A stretch of 64,000 bases of DNA from Blautia obeum ATCC 29174 (GCF_025147765.1 NZ_CP102265.1:3447001-3511000), one strand, 5' to 3'; shown: positions 33,873 through 43,533, numbered from the stretch's first letter. Notes: generated by a model not told the origin, from the letters alone. Numbers and translations: made by a program.

Positions 33873-34346
33873 TTAGAGCTGCTTCATCAGATTGACCATC
33901 TCAATCGCAGATAATGCACAATCATAGCCTTTATTTCCCGCTTTGCTTCCTGCACGCGCAATAGCCTGCTCGATATTTTCAGTCGTGATCACTCCGAATA
34001 AAACCGGGATTCCTGTTGCAAGTTCAACCTGTGCGATTCCCTTGGCAGATTCATTACACACCAGATCATAATGTGAAGTATCTCCACGGATGACAGCTCC
34101 AACGCAGATAATTGCATCATATTTTCCTGACTGTGCCATCTTCTGTGCTGTAATCGGAATCTCAAATGCTCCCGGTACCCATGCTGCAGTAATGTTCTCT
34201 TCTTCTACTCCATGTCTTACCAGTCCGTCGACTGCCCCTCCCAATAATTTATTCACAATAATTTCATTGAATCTCGCTGCCACGATACCAACCTTCATTC
34301 CCTCCGGTGCTACTACTTTTCCTTCTACTAAATTGATCTGTCTCAT
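33873..34346 (-). CDS. ribH: 6,7-dimethyl-8-ribityllumazine synthase
   Basis: A 157 aa lumazine synthase that condenses 5-amino-6-ribitylaminouracil with dihydroxybutanone phosphate. Signatures: VAARFNEIIVNKLLGGA, WVPGAFEIPITAQKMA (about 54-69), GAVIRGDTSHYDLV (about 83-96) and GNKGYDCALSAIEM near the end. Length is normal. AGGAGGAAG precedes the ATG. Confidence 0.96.
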   Translation of the reverse strand: MRQINLVEGKVVAPEGMKVGIVAARFNEIIVNKLLGGAVDGLVRHGVEEENITAAWVPGAFEIPITAQKMAQSGKYDAIICVGAVIRGDTSHYDLVCNESAKGIAQVELATGIPVLFGVITTENIEQAIARAGSKAGNKGYDCALSAIEMVNLMKQL

Positions 34347-34375
34347 TTTTTCTTCCTCCTGATATTTGCTGTTTT

Positions 34376-35593
34376 TTATAAATTTATTTCTTTAAAAATA
34401 TGACCCATCTTTTCCTGCTTCGTCTTCATATACTTCCGGTCATACTTTTGTGCCGGAATCTCCAGAGGTACTCTCTCATTGATCTTCAGTCCGAATTCGC
34501 CAAGTCCATAGACTTTATCCGGATTATTTGTCAGTAATCTTAATGATTTCACACCAAGGTCTGACAGTATCTGTGCCCCGACCCAGTACTCTCTGAGATC
34601 CGGTGCAAACCCTAACTTCACATTAGCCTCCACAGTATCGTATCCCTGCTCCTGAAGCGCATATGCTTTGATCTTATTGATCAGTCCGATTCCTCGGCCT
34701 TCTTGTCTCATATACAGAATGATTCCTCGGCCTTCTGCTTCTACCTGGCGCATCGCTGTCTGCAGCTGCAGGCCACAGTCACATCTGAGCGATCCGAATG
34801 CATCCCCTGTCAGACACTCCGAATGTACCCGGCAAAGCACATCCTCACCATCTCCCAGATCACCTTTTACCAGTGCCAGATGATGCTCTCCTGTAATATC
34901 ATTGATATAACCATACATTTTAAAATCACCGTACTGCGTTGGGAGGTTTGCAACGGCTTCCTCCTTTACATGCTTTTCATGTATTCTTATATAATCCTGC
35001 AGATCACGGATCGTAATAAATGTAAGGTTATGCTCTTTTGCCATTTCCCATAGCTGTGATGTACGCATCATAGTTCCATCTTCTTTCATAACTTCACAGC
35101 ACACGCCGCATTCTTTCAGTCCGGCAAGTCTCATAAGATCTGTTGTTGCCTCTGTATGGCCATTTCGTACCAAAACCCCGCCTTTTCTGGAAATAAGCGG
35201 AAACACATGTCCCGGTCTTCTGAAATCCTCCGGTTTTGACTGATCATCCACACACTTCATGATAGTATAGGAGCGCTCTTCCGCAGAGATACCTGTGGTT
35301 GTATCTGCGTGATCTACTGCCACGGTAAATGCTGTACTGTGATTGTCCGTATTCTCCGCAACCATCGGCGGAAAGTTCAATCTCACCGCAATTTCTGCAC
35401 TCATCGGTGTACAGATAAGACCCTTTGCATAGGTCGCCATGAAATTAATATTTTCTCTGGTCGCAAACTCTGCCGCACATATCAGATCTCCCTCATTTTC
35501 TCTGTCCGGATCATCTGTGACCAGAACTATTTTTCCTTCCTTAAGATCCCTAAGTGCTTCTTCAATTGTGTTGTACTGATAATTTTGTGACAT
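34376..35593 (-). CDS. ribBA: Bifunctional DHBP synthase / GTP cyclohydrolase II
   Basis: A 405 aa two-domain enzyme. Residues about 8-205 are dihydroxybutanone phosphate synthase (DDPDRENEGDLICAAEFAT, GHTEATTDLMRLAG); residues about 210-400 are GTP cyclohydrolase II with the Zn motif SECLTGDAFGSLRCDCG and GRGIILYMRQEGRGIGL. It makes both starting blocks of riboflavin, formate-releasing in each case. AGGAGGATATAC precedes the ATG. Confidence 0.97.
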   Translation of the reverse strand: MSQNYQYNTIEEALRDLKEGKIVLVTDDPDRENEGDLICAAEFATRENINFMATYAKGLICTPMSAEIAVRLNFPPMVAENTDNHSTAFTVAVDHADTTTGISAEERSYTIMKCVDDQSKPEDFRRPGHVFPLISRKGGVLVRNGHTEATTDLMRLAGLKECGVCCEVMKEDGTMMRTSQLWEMAKEHNLTFITIRDLQDYIRIHEKHVKEEAVANLPTQYGDFKMYGYINDITGEHHLALVKGDLGDGEDVLCRVHSECLTGDAFGSLRCDCGLQLQTAMRQVEAEGRGIILYMRQEGRGIGLINKIKAYALQEQGYDTVEANVKLGFAPDLREYWVGAQILSDLGVKSLRLLTNNPDKVYGLGEFGLKINERVPLEIPAQKYDRKYMKTKQEKMGHIFKEINL

Positions 35594-35611
35594 AGTGTAT
35601 ATCCTCCTGTT

Positions 35612-36265
35612 CTAAAACCCGAATTCTTCAAGAAACTCCATCGTAATTCCGGATTCTTTTTTCTCTTCTTCGTTTTTTCTGATGCCAAGCAGTTTTTCTA
35701 CGTATTTTCCGATCACATCATTTTCCAGATTAACCAGATCCCCCGGCACCTTTTCCAAAAGAGTGGTTTCTTCTCCTGTATGTGGAATGACCGACACCTG
35801 AAAACCAGCTTCATCAACCCTTGCAACTGTCAGACTGATCCCATCAATACAGACGGATCCTTTTTCCACGATCAGATGCAAAATCTGTGGCGATGTCTCA
35901 ATTGATACCCAGATGGCATTTTCTTCCCGGAGCATGGAACGTATCACGCCAGTCCCATCAATATGGCCGCTTACTATGTGTCCCCCGAACCTGCCGTCTG
36001 CAGCCATTGCACGTTCCAGGTTTACCTGGCTTCCGGCCTTGCAGCTGCCAAGACTGCTTCTTCTGATCGTCTCTGCCATCACATCGGCAGTAAATCCGTC
36101 CGGCTGAATCGACGTAACTGTCAGACACACACCATTCACAGCGATACTGTCACCGATCCTTGTCCCTTCCAGGACTTTCCGGGCTTTCACTGCCAGGATC
36201 CCTGATTCCCCTGTCAGCTGTATATAACGGACTTTTCCTTTCTCTTCTACGATTCCTGTAAACAT
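35612..36265 (-). CDS. ribE: Riboflavin synthase alpha chain
   Basis: A 217 aa enzyme that dismutates two lumazines to riboflavin. The internal duplication is plain: MFTGIVEEKGKV...NGVCLTVT in the first lumazine-binding repeat and GRFGGHIVSGHIDGTG...DGISLTVA in the second. Start at 36265 is behind AGGAGGAATC and overlaps the end of ribD by 19 bases, implying coupling. A 15-residue charged tail (KNEEEKKESG) is an extra. Confidence 0.96.
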   Translation of the reverse strand: MFTGIVEEKGKVRYIQLTGESGILAVKARKVLEGTRIGDSIAVNGVCLTVTSIQPDGFTADVMAETIRRSSLGSCKAGSQVNLERAMAADGRFGGHIVSGHIDGTGVIRSMLREENAIWVSIETSPQILHLIVEKGSVCIDGISLTVARVDEAGFQVSVIPHTGEETTLLEKVPGDLVNLENDVIGKYVEKLLGIRKNEEEKKESGITMEFLEEFGF

Positions 36266-37374
36266 GATTCCTCCTGTTTTTTATCACACACCTGACATTT
36301 TATCCGGATATCCTCACCGATCTGGCAGATATCTGTATATTTCAGTTCCACTGCTTCAGACGGCAGTTCAACTCCAATACCCTCTACCGGTGTCTTCCCA
36401 GCCACACCGCCAAACAGCTTTGGTGCCACAAAAGCCTGTACTTCCTTTACAATTCCAGCTCGCAGTGCACTGTCATTTAACGTACCTCCTCCCTCCAGGA
36501 GGATGCTGTCAATGCCTCTGTTTCCAAGATCTGCCATCAGCTTCTTAAGGTCTATCTGATTCTTTTCGTCGGGACAGTAAATGGTTTCAACTCCCATGGT
36601 ATGTAATATTTTTATTTTCTCTTTTGCATTTTTCTGTTCTGCATAAGCCACGATCGTCCGGTACTTTTCCGCACTTTTTACAATCTGACTGCCCGGCGGG
36701 ATCCTGAGCTTACTGTCACACACAATCCTGACAGGACTTTTCCAGCCTTCTACCCGGACGTTTAACATCGGATCATCTGCAAGCACAGTTCCAATACCAG
36801 CCATGATTCCCATGTACTGATGCCGCATATGCTGTACTTCTTTTCGTGCAGATTCTCCGGTGATCCATTTTGATGCTCCTGTTTTCGTTGCGATCTTCCC
36901 ATCCAGTGTCATGGCATACTTCATTACCACATAAGGAGTCTTCGTAGTAATATAATGGAAAAACACCGGGTTCAGCTGATCACATTCTTCTCTCATAAAA
37001 TCTTCAACTACTGTTACACCGGCTTCCCTTAACATCTGTACACCTTTTCCTGCCACTTTCGGATTCGGATCTCTGGAACCGATCACCACTTTTCTGATCT
37101 TCTGTTCAATGATCGCTTCCGTACATGGAGGTGTTTTACCATGATGACAGCAAGGCTCCAACGTGACATAAATCACCGCACCTTCTGCTGATTCTGTAAG
37201 AGAAGCAATTGCATTACGTTCCGCGTGAAGTTCTCCATACTTTTTATGATAGCCTTCCCCGATGATCTTTCCGTCTTTTACGATCACTGCCCCTACCATA
37301 GGATTGGGATTCGTCCAGCCTTCTCCTTTTTTGGCCAGTTGAATAGCCCGAAGCATATATTCCTGATCCGTCAT
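36247..37374 (-). CDS. ribD: Bifunctional riboflavin deaminase/reductase
   Basis: A 375 aa RibD. The deaminase domain (about 1-145) has the Zn motif HAERNAIASL and PCCHHGKTPPC; the reductase domain (about 150-365) has KYAMTLDGKIAT and LLEGGGTLNDSALRAG. Start at 37374 (MTDQEYMLRAI) is chosen because GAAGGAATAG precedes it; a longer frame would begin inside the leader. First gene of the operon downstream of the FMN riboswitch. Confidence 0.96.
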   Translation of the reverse strand: MTDQEYMLRAIQLAKKGEGWTNPNPMVGAVIVKDGKIIGEGYHKKYGELHAERNAIASLTESAEGAVIYVTLEPCCHHGKTPPCTEAIIEQKIRKVVIGSRDPNPKVAGKGVQMLREAGVTVVEDFMREECDQLNPVFFHYITTKTPYVVMKYAMTLDGKIATKTGASKWITGESARKEVQHMRHQYMGIMAGIGTVLADDPMLNVRVEGWKSPVRIVCDSKLRIPPGSQIVKSAEKYRTIVAYAEQKNAKEKIKILHTMGVETIYCPDEKNQIDLKKLMADLGNRGIDSILLEGGGTLNDSALRAGIVKEVQAFVAPKLFGGVAGKTPVEGIGVELPSEAVELKYTDICQIGEDIRIKCQVCDKKQEESCLQES

Positions 37375-37498
37375 TTCTATTCCTTCTTTCTTATTCCTGT
37401 TCTTTGCCTGGGCTACGCCGAGGCTTTTAAACATGTGCAATCGGATTCACAGACAAGTGAATGGTATAGTTATTTCGAAAACGATGTACCAGATACAA

Positions 37499-37530
37499 AA
37501 AAAGCCTGCAGAAATATCTGCAGGGTGGAA
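37499..37530 (-). terminator. Leader hairpin 2 in the rib operon
   Basis: CCTGCAGA (37505-37512) pairs with TCTGCAGG (37517-37524), followed on the minus strand by CTTTTTTT. It lies about 125 bases ahead of ribD and is a classical terminator. Confidence 0.8.
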
Positions 37531-37574
37531 TTGATCTGTTACATATGATTGATAAATGAATGTCTGATTTTCCT

Positions 37575-37614
37575 ATATAAAAAGCTCTGAAATGGATCAC
37601 CATCTCAGAGCTCT
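37575..37614 (-). terminator. Leader hairpin 1 (riboswitch terminator) of the rib operon
   Basis: AGCTCTGA-AATGG (37583-37595) pairs with CCATCTCAGAGCT (37600-37612), followed on the minus strand by TTTTTATAT. It directly follows the FMN aptamer and is the likely switching terminator. Confidence 0.8.
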
Positions 37615-37650
37615 GATACTACATTCATTCATACAAAAAATCAACTGTAC

Positions 37651-37763
37651 TATCATCTTCTTCCATCCAGACTGTACTGTCGGCCCCGGAATCTCACCGG
37701 ATCATGCCTCTCGGCTCGCGGGCTTTACCGCCGGTAGGGAATCTCACCCTGCCCTGAAGATAT
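37651..37763 (-). ncRNA. FMN riboswitch ahead of ribD
   Basis: A textbook RFN element on the minus strand: ATCTTCAGGGCAGGGTGAGA, TTCCCTACCGGCGGTAAAGC, CCGCGAGCC, CCGGTGAGATTCCGGGGCCG, ACAGTACAGTCTGGATGGAA and GAAGAT. Binding of FMN represses the ribD-E-BA-H-HAD genes. It is closer to consensus than the copy at 26.2 kb. Confidence 0.96.
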
Positions 37764-37829
37764 CTTTTTGTTTATTTTAATACTTTATCTGTTATTTGTA
37801 AAGCAGAATTTTTATTTTACTTAGTTTAC

Positions 37830-37994
37830 TGATGGAGATAGAATATCCATATACACAATAAATATCCTCATTTTATCCATATATTATATCGTTTTATGAA
37901 TTGTTTTTTCACTAAAATCACACTATTTTTTCACTATTTTTCATTACTTCATCGTTTTCGCCAGTGAATTGAGCAATGCCCACATCTCTGGATT
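37830..37994. repeat. Direct repeat, copy 2 (integrase tail plus flank)
   Basis: Matches 32539-32702 over about 164 bases in the same orientation. Both copies end inside the integrase tail and then differ. Confidence 0.85.
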
Positions 37995-38228
37995 AGCCAA
38001 TACTTTTGCCAGAAGTTCCGGATCAACTTCATCAGCAACAGAACCGTCACAAGCAACCAAACGATAACGGTTTCTGTATAGAGTTGGTTGAAGCTTCTGG
38101 TTAAAGATTTGCAAAAGTTCCCATAGTGCATTATCTTTTAATTTTGCACGCTGGTGATAGAAGGCGGCTTTTGATGGTGTTTCATCAGTGCGTCCGAAAA
38201 AATGATAAAGTTCTATCTCTCTGATATT
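37944..38228 (-). pseudogene. IS4-type transposase N-terminus joined to an integrase tail
   Basis: Reading from about 38228, the frame encodes the N-terminal region of an IS4-like DDE transposase (FFGRTDETPSKAAFYHQRAK, then RYRLVACDGS with the first catalytic Asp). In frame, it passes into an integrase C-terminal tail (DEVDPELLAKVLANPEMWAL, then LAKTMK) ending at 37944. Both parents are truncated. The fused frame has no clear start. Confidence 0.65.
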
Positions 38229-38237
38229 GTATATCCA

Positions 38238-39044
38238 CTATAGTTTTAGATGTATCATCTTTACCATCTTGAATTGATCAGAAACCGCCATACTGACCTT
38301 TGTGGACAACTTTAAGCCATTTTTAGGGATGTAACGATAGTATGGTTCCTCCGCAATCACCTTCACATTACCCCCGATCTTTGCTGCCAGTTCTTCCGCT
38401 GAATCCACATAAAAGAACATTTGTGCATCGGCATGGCCGACCTGTTTCATATATTTTTTCTTCATCATGGTCATTCCTCTTTTGTTCACCGTATCAAAAA
38501 CAACTTCCATATTTCCAAATTGCCCAATCATACGCAGAAGGGCAATGACCTTATGTTCCTCAAAATAATGAAATAACCCGCCTGCAGTAACGAGAATAGG
38601 AGCATCAAGTACATCATTGCGAACTTTTTTGATCCAATCCTTTGCAAAGGCATCCCCGGAAATATATAATTCCCTCTCTGGTTCGGGAAGAAGTCCCCGC
38701 CGGTATTCGATTACATGAGGCAGATCCATGGCATACCAGTGTGTCTTTCCGTTATCACATCGGTGATAGGTTGTCTCCAGACCACAGCCCAACTGGACAA
38801 TCACACCGTCCGGTCTGCGTTCCAGAAAAGTCCGAATAATCCGATCCATATTAGCAGACCGGGAAGCAGAGGCCAAAAGGGTATACTGGCTCTGCATATT
38901 CTGTTTAATCAAGTCTGAAGGTAGCTTCTTTTTCAATTCCAATGCTTTTTTATCATATAAAATTTGCGGGTAATGCTCACTGGCATAGATTCTGCCCAGC
39001 ATAGGGACAAACAGGGTATCCTCCACAACGCCTAATGTTTGCAT
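38238..39044 (-). CDS. LCM-family S-adenosylmethionine methyltransferase
   Basis: A 268 aa methyltransferase of the leucine carboxyl methyltransferase type (polyketide O-methyltransferase group). The SAM loop is VIVQLGCGLETTYHRC (about 81-96) and the acidic residue after strand 2 is in WYAMDLPHVI. Start at 39044 behind AAAAGGAGGGC. It closes the TetR-ABC-ABC operon, 19 bases beyond the second ABC gene. Substrate unknown; context suggests a methylated exported or imported small molecule. Confidence 0.83.
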   Translation of the reverse strand: MQTLGVVEDTLFVPMLGRIYASEHYPQILYDKKALELKKKLPSDLIKQNMQSQYTLLASASRSANMDRIIRTFLERRPDGVIVQLGCGLETTYHRCDNGKTHWYAMDLPHVIEYRRGLLPEPERELYISGDAFAKDWIKKVRNDVLDAPILVTAGGLFHYFEEHKVIALLRMIGQFGNMEVVFDTVNKRGMTMMKKKYMKQVGHADAQMFFYVDSAEELAAKIGGNVKVIAEEPYYRYIPKNGLKLSTKVSMAVSDQFKMVKMIHLKL

Positions 39045-39063
39045 AACCAGCCCTCCTTTTTCT

Positions 39064-40797
39064 TTATGCAAGTTTCCAATTCTGGCTTTCTGTCTGCAGT
39101 TTTACCATATGGGCATATACACCATTCTTTTCTTCCAGATCCTTTGGTGATCCTTCTTCTGCCACGGTGCCATCAGAAAGGACAACAATTTTATCTGCTC
39201 CTGCTACGGTACGCATCCTGTGGGCGATGACCAGAACCGTTTTATCTGCGATCAGACGGGAAAGGGCTGTCTGTATCAGAGTTTCATTCTCCACATCCAG
39301 GGAAGCAGTAGCTTCATCTAAAAGAATGATCGGCGCATTTTTCAGAAATGCACGGGCAATAGAGATACGCTGGCGCTCTCCGCCGGAAAGTTCACAGCCA
39401 TTTTCCCCGATATTGGTATGCCATCCATCCGGCAGTTTTTCCGCAAATTCATCCACATTGGCAAGTTTCGCAGCAGCAATGACTTGTTCATCTGTGGCGT
39501 CTTTGTTTCCGATTCGGATATTTTCCAGAATCGTATTGTCAAACAGTGTAACATCCTGGAATACGATGGAATACAGAGAAAGCAGTGTTTCCGGGTCAAT
39601 TCGGGATACATCCATGCCTCCCACGGTAATCTTTCCTCTGTTAATATCCCAGAACCTTGCTGCCAGCCGGGATACGGTTGTTTTTCCGCCGCCAGATGGG
39701 CCGACCAAAGCCGTAACCTCTCCCTGTTTTGCCGTAAAGGAAACATCTTTCAATACGGTTTCTCCGGTATTGTAGGCAAACCCAACATGGTCAAAGACAA
39801 TATCATACCCCTGATTGGAAAGCCTGTCGCTGCCCTGCTGGATCGGATGATCGAGAATTTCATTCATACGGGCAATGTTGGTTCGTGTACTGATGACTGC
39901 CGCAAGATTCTGGAGTGCGCCCTGCAGAGGGTCATATAAACGGGATACTACCAGAAGGAACATAAAGAATGTAAGCACGGAGAGGCTTCCTTGCATGAGC
40001 AAAACAGCTCCCACCAGCGCAACCGTTGCAATACCAAGCTTCAGCACCAGCGATGCGGAAACCACAAAAACAGCAAGGCCGAATTCATTGAGGATGGAAC
40101 GATGCTCCACGGCACGGATCTTCTTTTCCAGACCTTTTAAATATGCCTGTTCCGCATTGTTCGCTTTCAGGTCACGAACCGTTTCAATGCACTCCTGTAT
40201 CCCGTCTGCGCAGGCCATCTTTACATCCATGGCTTTCTGATTCAGATTTTCCTGAATCTTTGCGGAAAATCCCACAATCGCAAAGGCAACCGGCAGAACC
40301 CATAAGGCAGCCAGTGCCATTCTCCAGTCCGTAAAGAGCAGACCAATGGAAATCAGAACTGTAGAAATGATCGAACCCGCAAGCTCAGGGATAAAATGCG
40401 AAAAACTCTGCTCCAGGAAGGTGCAATCCGCCATAATGGTACTGGTAAGATCGGCTAAATCCTTTTTCCCGAAAAAGGAAAGGGGGATTTTGCGCAGATG
40501 CTCTGCCAGGGTAATGCGGCGGATACCGCTTTCTTTGTAAGTGGCAAAATAGGTCGCATTGTATTGAAAGAAAGTGGTCAGCAGAATCAAGCCGATACAC
40601 ACCACGCAGCCTGCCACATAAAATGGAATTTTCCCACCGGGAACACCCCCGTTCATCAGATCGCTGACCAGGTAATATAAAAGTCCCACCGGAAACATAA
40701 AAGACAGATTCTGAAGGACACAGGCCAGGCAGCCTTTGATCAGGTCTTTTGCTCCCTGTTCAGACAGGGCATATTTTTTCTGCAGTTTTTTGATCAT
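39064..40797 (-). CDS. ABC half-transporter (heterodimer partner 2)
   Basis: A 577 aa fusion of a six-helix membrane domain (about 20-310) with an ATPase domain (about 330-577): Walker A VGPSGGGKTT, signature LSGGERQR, Walker B IILLDEATASLD, H-loop VIAHR. It starts one base after the end of its partner gene. The pair most resembles heterodimeric type IV exporters of the YbtPQ/IrtAB-like kind, which in siderophore systems import metallophores; direction is not decidable from sequence. Confidence 0.9.
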   Translation of the reverse strand: MIKKLQKKYALSEQGAKDLIKGCLACVLQNLSFMFPVGLLYYLVSDLMNGGVPGGKIPFYVAGCVVCIGLILLTTFFQYNATYFATYKESGIRRITLAEHLRKIPLSFFGKKDLADLTSTIMADCTFLEQSFSHFIPELAGSIISTVLISIGLLFTDWRMALAALWVLPVAFAIVGFSAKIQENLNQKAMDVKMACADGIQECIETVRDLKANNAEQAYLKGLEKKIRAVEHRSILNEFGLAVFVVSASLVLKLGIATVALVGAVLLMQGSLSVLTFFMFLLVVSRLYDPLQGALQNLAAVISTRTNIARMNEILDHPIQQGSDRLSNQGYDIVFDHVGFAYNTGETVLKDVSFTAKQGEVTALVGPSGGGKTTVSRLAARFWDINRGKITVGGMDVSRIDPETLLSLYSIVFQDVTLFDNTILENIRIGNKDATDEQVIAAAKLANVDEFAEKLPDGWHTNIGENGCELSGGERQRISIARAFLKNAPIILLDEATASLDVENETLIQTALSRLIADKTVLVIAHRMRTVAGADKIVVLSDGTVAEEGSPKDLEEKNGVYAHMVKLQTESQNWKLA

Positions 40798-40798
40798 A

Positions 40799-42571
40799 TC
40801 ACTGCACCTCCTTTGTTACCTTCCATTGCACGGAAGTCTGGTAATTTTTCCACATACGGCTGAATATACCGTCTTTTGCAAGCAATTCGCGACTGTTTCC
40901 GCACTCGGCAACCCGTCCGTCGCAAATGACAAAAATCTGATCCACATTTGTTACGGTAGAAAGCCTGTGGGCAATCATAATCACGGTCTTACCCTCGGAA
41001 AGTCTTGAGAAAGCAGCCTGTACGCGGCTTTCGTTATCCGGGTCAGCAAAGGCAGTGGCTTCATCCAGAATGATAATCGGAGCATTTTTCAGCATCACAC
41101 GGGCAATGGCAATTCGTTGCTGCTCGCCGCCGGAAAGATAGACACCCTTTGTACCGATGACCGTATCCACACCCTGTGGGAGTTTTTCCAGAATATCATC
41201 GCATTGCGCGTGATGAAGGGCAGTCAGAACTTCCTCACGGGCAGCTTCCGGTTTTCCCATACGCACATTTTCCAGAATGGATGCCTTGATCAGACGGCTG
41301 TTCTGAAATACGAAAGACACCGTGTTCATGAGTTCCTCTTTCGGGATGTCTTTCACATTAACACCACCGATTTTTACCATTCCGCTCTGGGGATCAAAGA
41401 ATCGGGAAATCAGGTTGGCAAGGGTTGTTTTTCCACCGCCGGATGGACCTACAAAAGCTACCGTCTGTCCTGCAGGAATGGTCAGTGAAATATCTTTTAA
41501 TACTTCTTTTTCTCCATCATAGCTGAAATGAACCGATTTCAGCTCCACGGAAGCGTTTTGAGGATGCTTTGAATGTTTCGTTTCCTCCAGAGGCTTCAAA
41601 TGCAAAACGCTGTCAATTCTCTGTAAAGCGTCGTCTACGATCATGGCGTTTTCACTTTGGAACATAATGCGTGTCAGTGTGACAGAAATAACCGGTGTAA
41701 TGATGATATAGAAAATAAGATCCAGTAAGAAACCGGAAGTCACACCGTCTTGCGTAAGCAACAGTCCTCCGGCAATCAGTGTGGCAAAAACGCCGTTGAT
41801 CGCAGCTGTATAGAACATCATCGGTGTCCGAAGCTGCCTGGTATAAGCAATCACCCATACTTTATACCGGTCAATGGAGTCTTTAAACTTCTTAAAGGAA
41901 AAGATCGTCTGGCCAAAGGTTTTTACCACCGGAATCCCACGGACATACTCTACCGCTTCATTGGACATATCATCCAGCGCATTCTGGTATTCTTTCATCT
42001 TTTCCTGCATCTGCTTTCCGGTCATTGCCATCATGATCAGAAACCCCAGCACAACCGGAACAAGACTCAATAGTCCCAGTCTCCAGTCAAACACGAACAA
42101 CAGCACCAAAAGACCGCAGGGGGTTGCAATGGCATTGGCTCTGTCGGGAAGCTGATGGGCGAGATAGGTTTCGGTGGCTGCGCTGGATTCGTTGACAATC
42201 TTGCGCAGTTTTCCGCTGCCAAAACTCTCGGCAAACCCAAGAGGCAACTTAACAATATGCTCCATGGTCTGGATACGCAGGTTTGTGGCAATACGAAATG
42301 CTCCCAAATGGGAACACATCAGCCCTGCTATGTAGACAAGCACCGCTATAACCGCAAACAATACTGCCATCCAGCCATTACCGGTCAGGTTCTGTGCCTG
42401 GTCAAAATTCGGTGCCACCTCCAATACTTCCTTGATCATTTTCCAGATGTAATAGAATGGTACCAGAGCAATCAGGGCACTGATCGCAGAAAGCACCCAG
42501 GAAGCATAGGTCAGGTACTTATGGCTGCCTGCAATTTCCAGCAGGCGTGATAAATTGGATTGCTTTTTCAA
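40799..42571 (-). CDS. ABC half-transporter (heterodimer partner 1)
   Basis: A 590 aa protein with the same order as its neighbour: membrane domain (about 20-320), Walker A VGPSGGGKTT, signature YLSGGEQQRIA, Walker B IIILDEATAFADPD, H-loop MIAHR. AGGAGGAATT precedes the ATG. It follows the TetR gene by about 110 bases. Confidence 0.9.
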   Translation of the reverse strand: MKKQSNLSRLLEIAGSHKYLTYASWVLSAISALIALVPFYYIWKMIKEVLEVAPNFDQAQNLTGNGWMAVLFAVIAVLVYIAGLMCSHLGAFRIATNLRIQTMEHIVKLPLGFAESFGSGKLRKIVNESSAATETYLAHQLPDRANAIATPCGLLVLLFVFDWRLGLLSLVPVVLGFLIMMAMTGKQMQEKMKEYQNALDDMSNEAVEYVRGIPVVKTFGQTIFSFKKFKDSIDRYKVWVIAYTRQLRTPMMFYTAAINGVFATLIAGGLLLTQDGVTSGFLLDLIFYIIITPVISVTLTRIMFQSENAMIVDDALQRIDSVLHLKPLEETKHSKHPQNASVELKSVHFSYDGEKEVLKDISLTIPAGQTVAFVGPSGGGKTTLANLISRFFDPQSGMVKIGGVNVKDIPKEELMNTVSFVFQNSRLIKASILENVRMGKPEAAREEVLTALHHAQCDDILEKLPQGVDTVIGTKGVYLSGGEQQRIAIARVMLKNAPIIILDEATAFADPDNESRVQAAFSRLSEGKTVIMIAHRLSTVTNVDQIFVICDGRVAECGNSRELLAKDGIFSRMWKNYQTSVQWKVTKEVQ

Positions 42572-42681
42572 AAAAATTCCTCCTTTTCTTTGTGTTTATG
42601 ATAAAGAGAACACGTCTATGTTCTTACAATATCCGAATTTAGATTAGTTTTAGCTAACTACCAAGCAAAAATTATAAGGCA

Positions 42682-43305
42682 TTACTGCCCCATAATTTTC
42701 ATCCATCCCGCTGTATAAAAGGCGCGCATTTCTCTGACGTAGTTTTCGGCATCTTTGAGCGGCATTTCGTGGATGATCAATTCAAAAAAGGTATGAAACA
42801 TTCCGGTGATCAGAATATGCTCCAGCGAAGGATCGATATGCGGAGAGGGCCTTCCAAGCTTCCTTAAAACCTCCTGATAGGCATGAGTCCCTTCCACTTC
42901 AATCTCCACCATTTCATCAATTAGCCTGGCAAATTTTGTTCCTTCCGAACAGCAGAGGATCAGTTTACATTCCTCTAAATGTTCGTACGCATAATGGAGC
43001 ATATCGTACATACAAAGCCCCGAAATGTCACTCATGACTTCCGGCTGCTGGGCAGCTGGTAGTTCGGCAAACTCCTGCTGTGCCTTTATAAAACGTTTGA
43101 GAATATATTCGTAATGCTCACCAACGATGGCTTCAAAAAGTTCTTCTTTACTTTTATAATATCCGTAAAAGGCTCCGGTAGTCATTCCCACGGATTTCAC
43201 AATATTCCGCAGGGAAGCGTCTTTATATCCTTTTTCTAAAAATTCTGCTTTCGCTGCCCGGTGGATATTTTCTAAAGTCGTTCCATTTCCGTTTATTTTG
43301 CACAC
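42682..43305 (-). CDS. TetR family transcriptional regulator
   Basis: A 207 aa TetR repressor: HTH at about 15-60 (IHRAAKAEFLEKGYKDASLR, then VGMTTGAFYGYYKSKEELFE) and a helical ligand domain. AGGAGG precedes the ATG. It is the first gene of the transporter operon and a palindrome overlaps its promoter region, so it likely represses itself and the transporter. Confidence 0.9.
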   Translation of the reverse strand: MCKINGNGTTLENIHRAAKAEFLEKGYKDASLRNIVKSVGMTTGAFYGYYKSKEELFEAIVGEHYEYILKRFIKAQQEFAELPAAQQPEVMSDISGLCMYDMLHYAYEHLEECKLILCCSEGTKFARLIDEMVEIEVEGTHAYQEVLRKLGRPSPHIDPSLEHILITGMFHTFFELIIHEMPLKDAENYVREMRAFYTAGWMKIMGQ

Positions 43306-43311
43306 CTCCTA

Positions 43312-43339
43312 TATAACAGTGATATATAACACTGTTATA
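43312..43339. promoter_or_regulatory. Palindromic operator upstream of the TetR gene
   Basis: TATAACAGTG (43312-43321) and CACTGTTATA (43330-43339) form a perfect ten-base inverted repeat with an eight-base spacer, just upstream of the TetR ribosome site. Typical TetR operator geometry. Confidence 0.8.
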
Positions 43340-43485
43340 AGTTTAATCTCTAAAAATTATTTTGTCAAGAGCAACAAGAAATAGTTGCATAAAAATAGCA
43401 ATCCAAACAGCATTCTGCACTTTATTACTGATAAAATTTTCAAATACTGGTTTTGACAAAAGTTTCATTTTTTCTAATAAATGAT

Positions 43486-43520
43486 AAGCAGGGTGGAGTT
43501 TGTTCTCACACCCTGCTTTG
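43486..43520 (-). terminator. Hairpin after the sigma-like fragment
   Basis: AAGCAGGGTG (43486-43495) pairs with CACCCTGCTT (43509-43518). The T run is weak on the minus strand. Confidence 0.5.
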
Positions 43521-43533
43521 TGATTATCATGAA

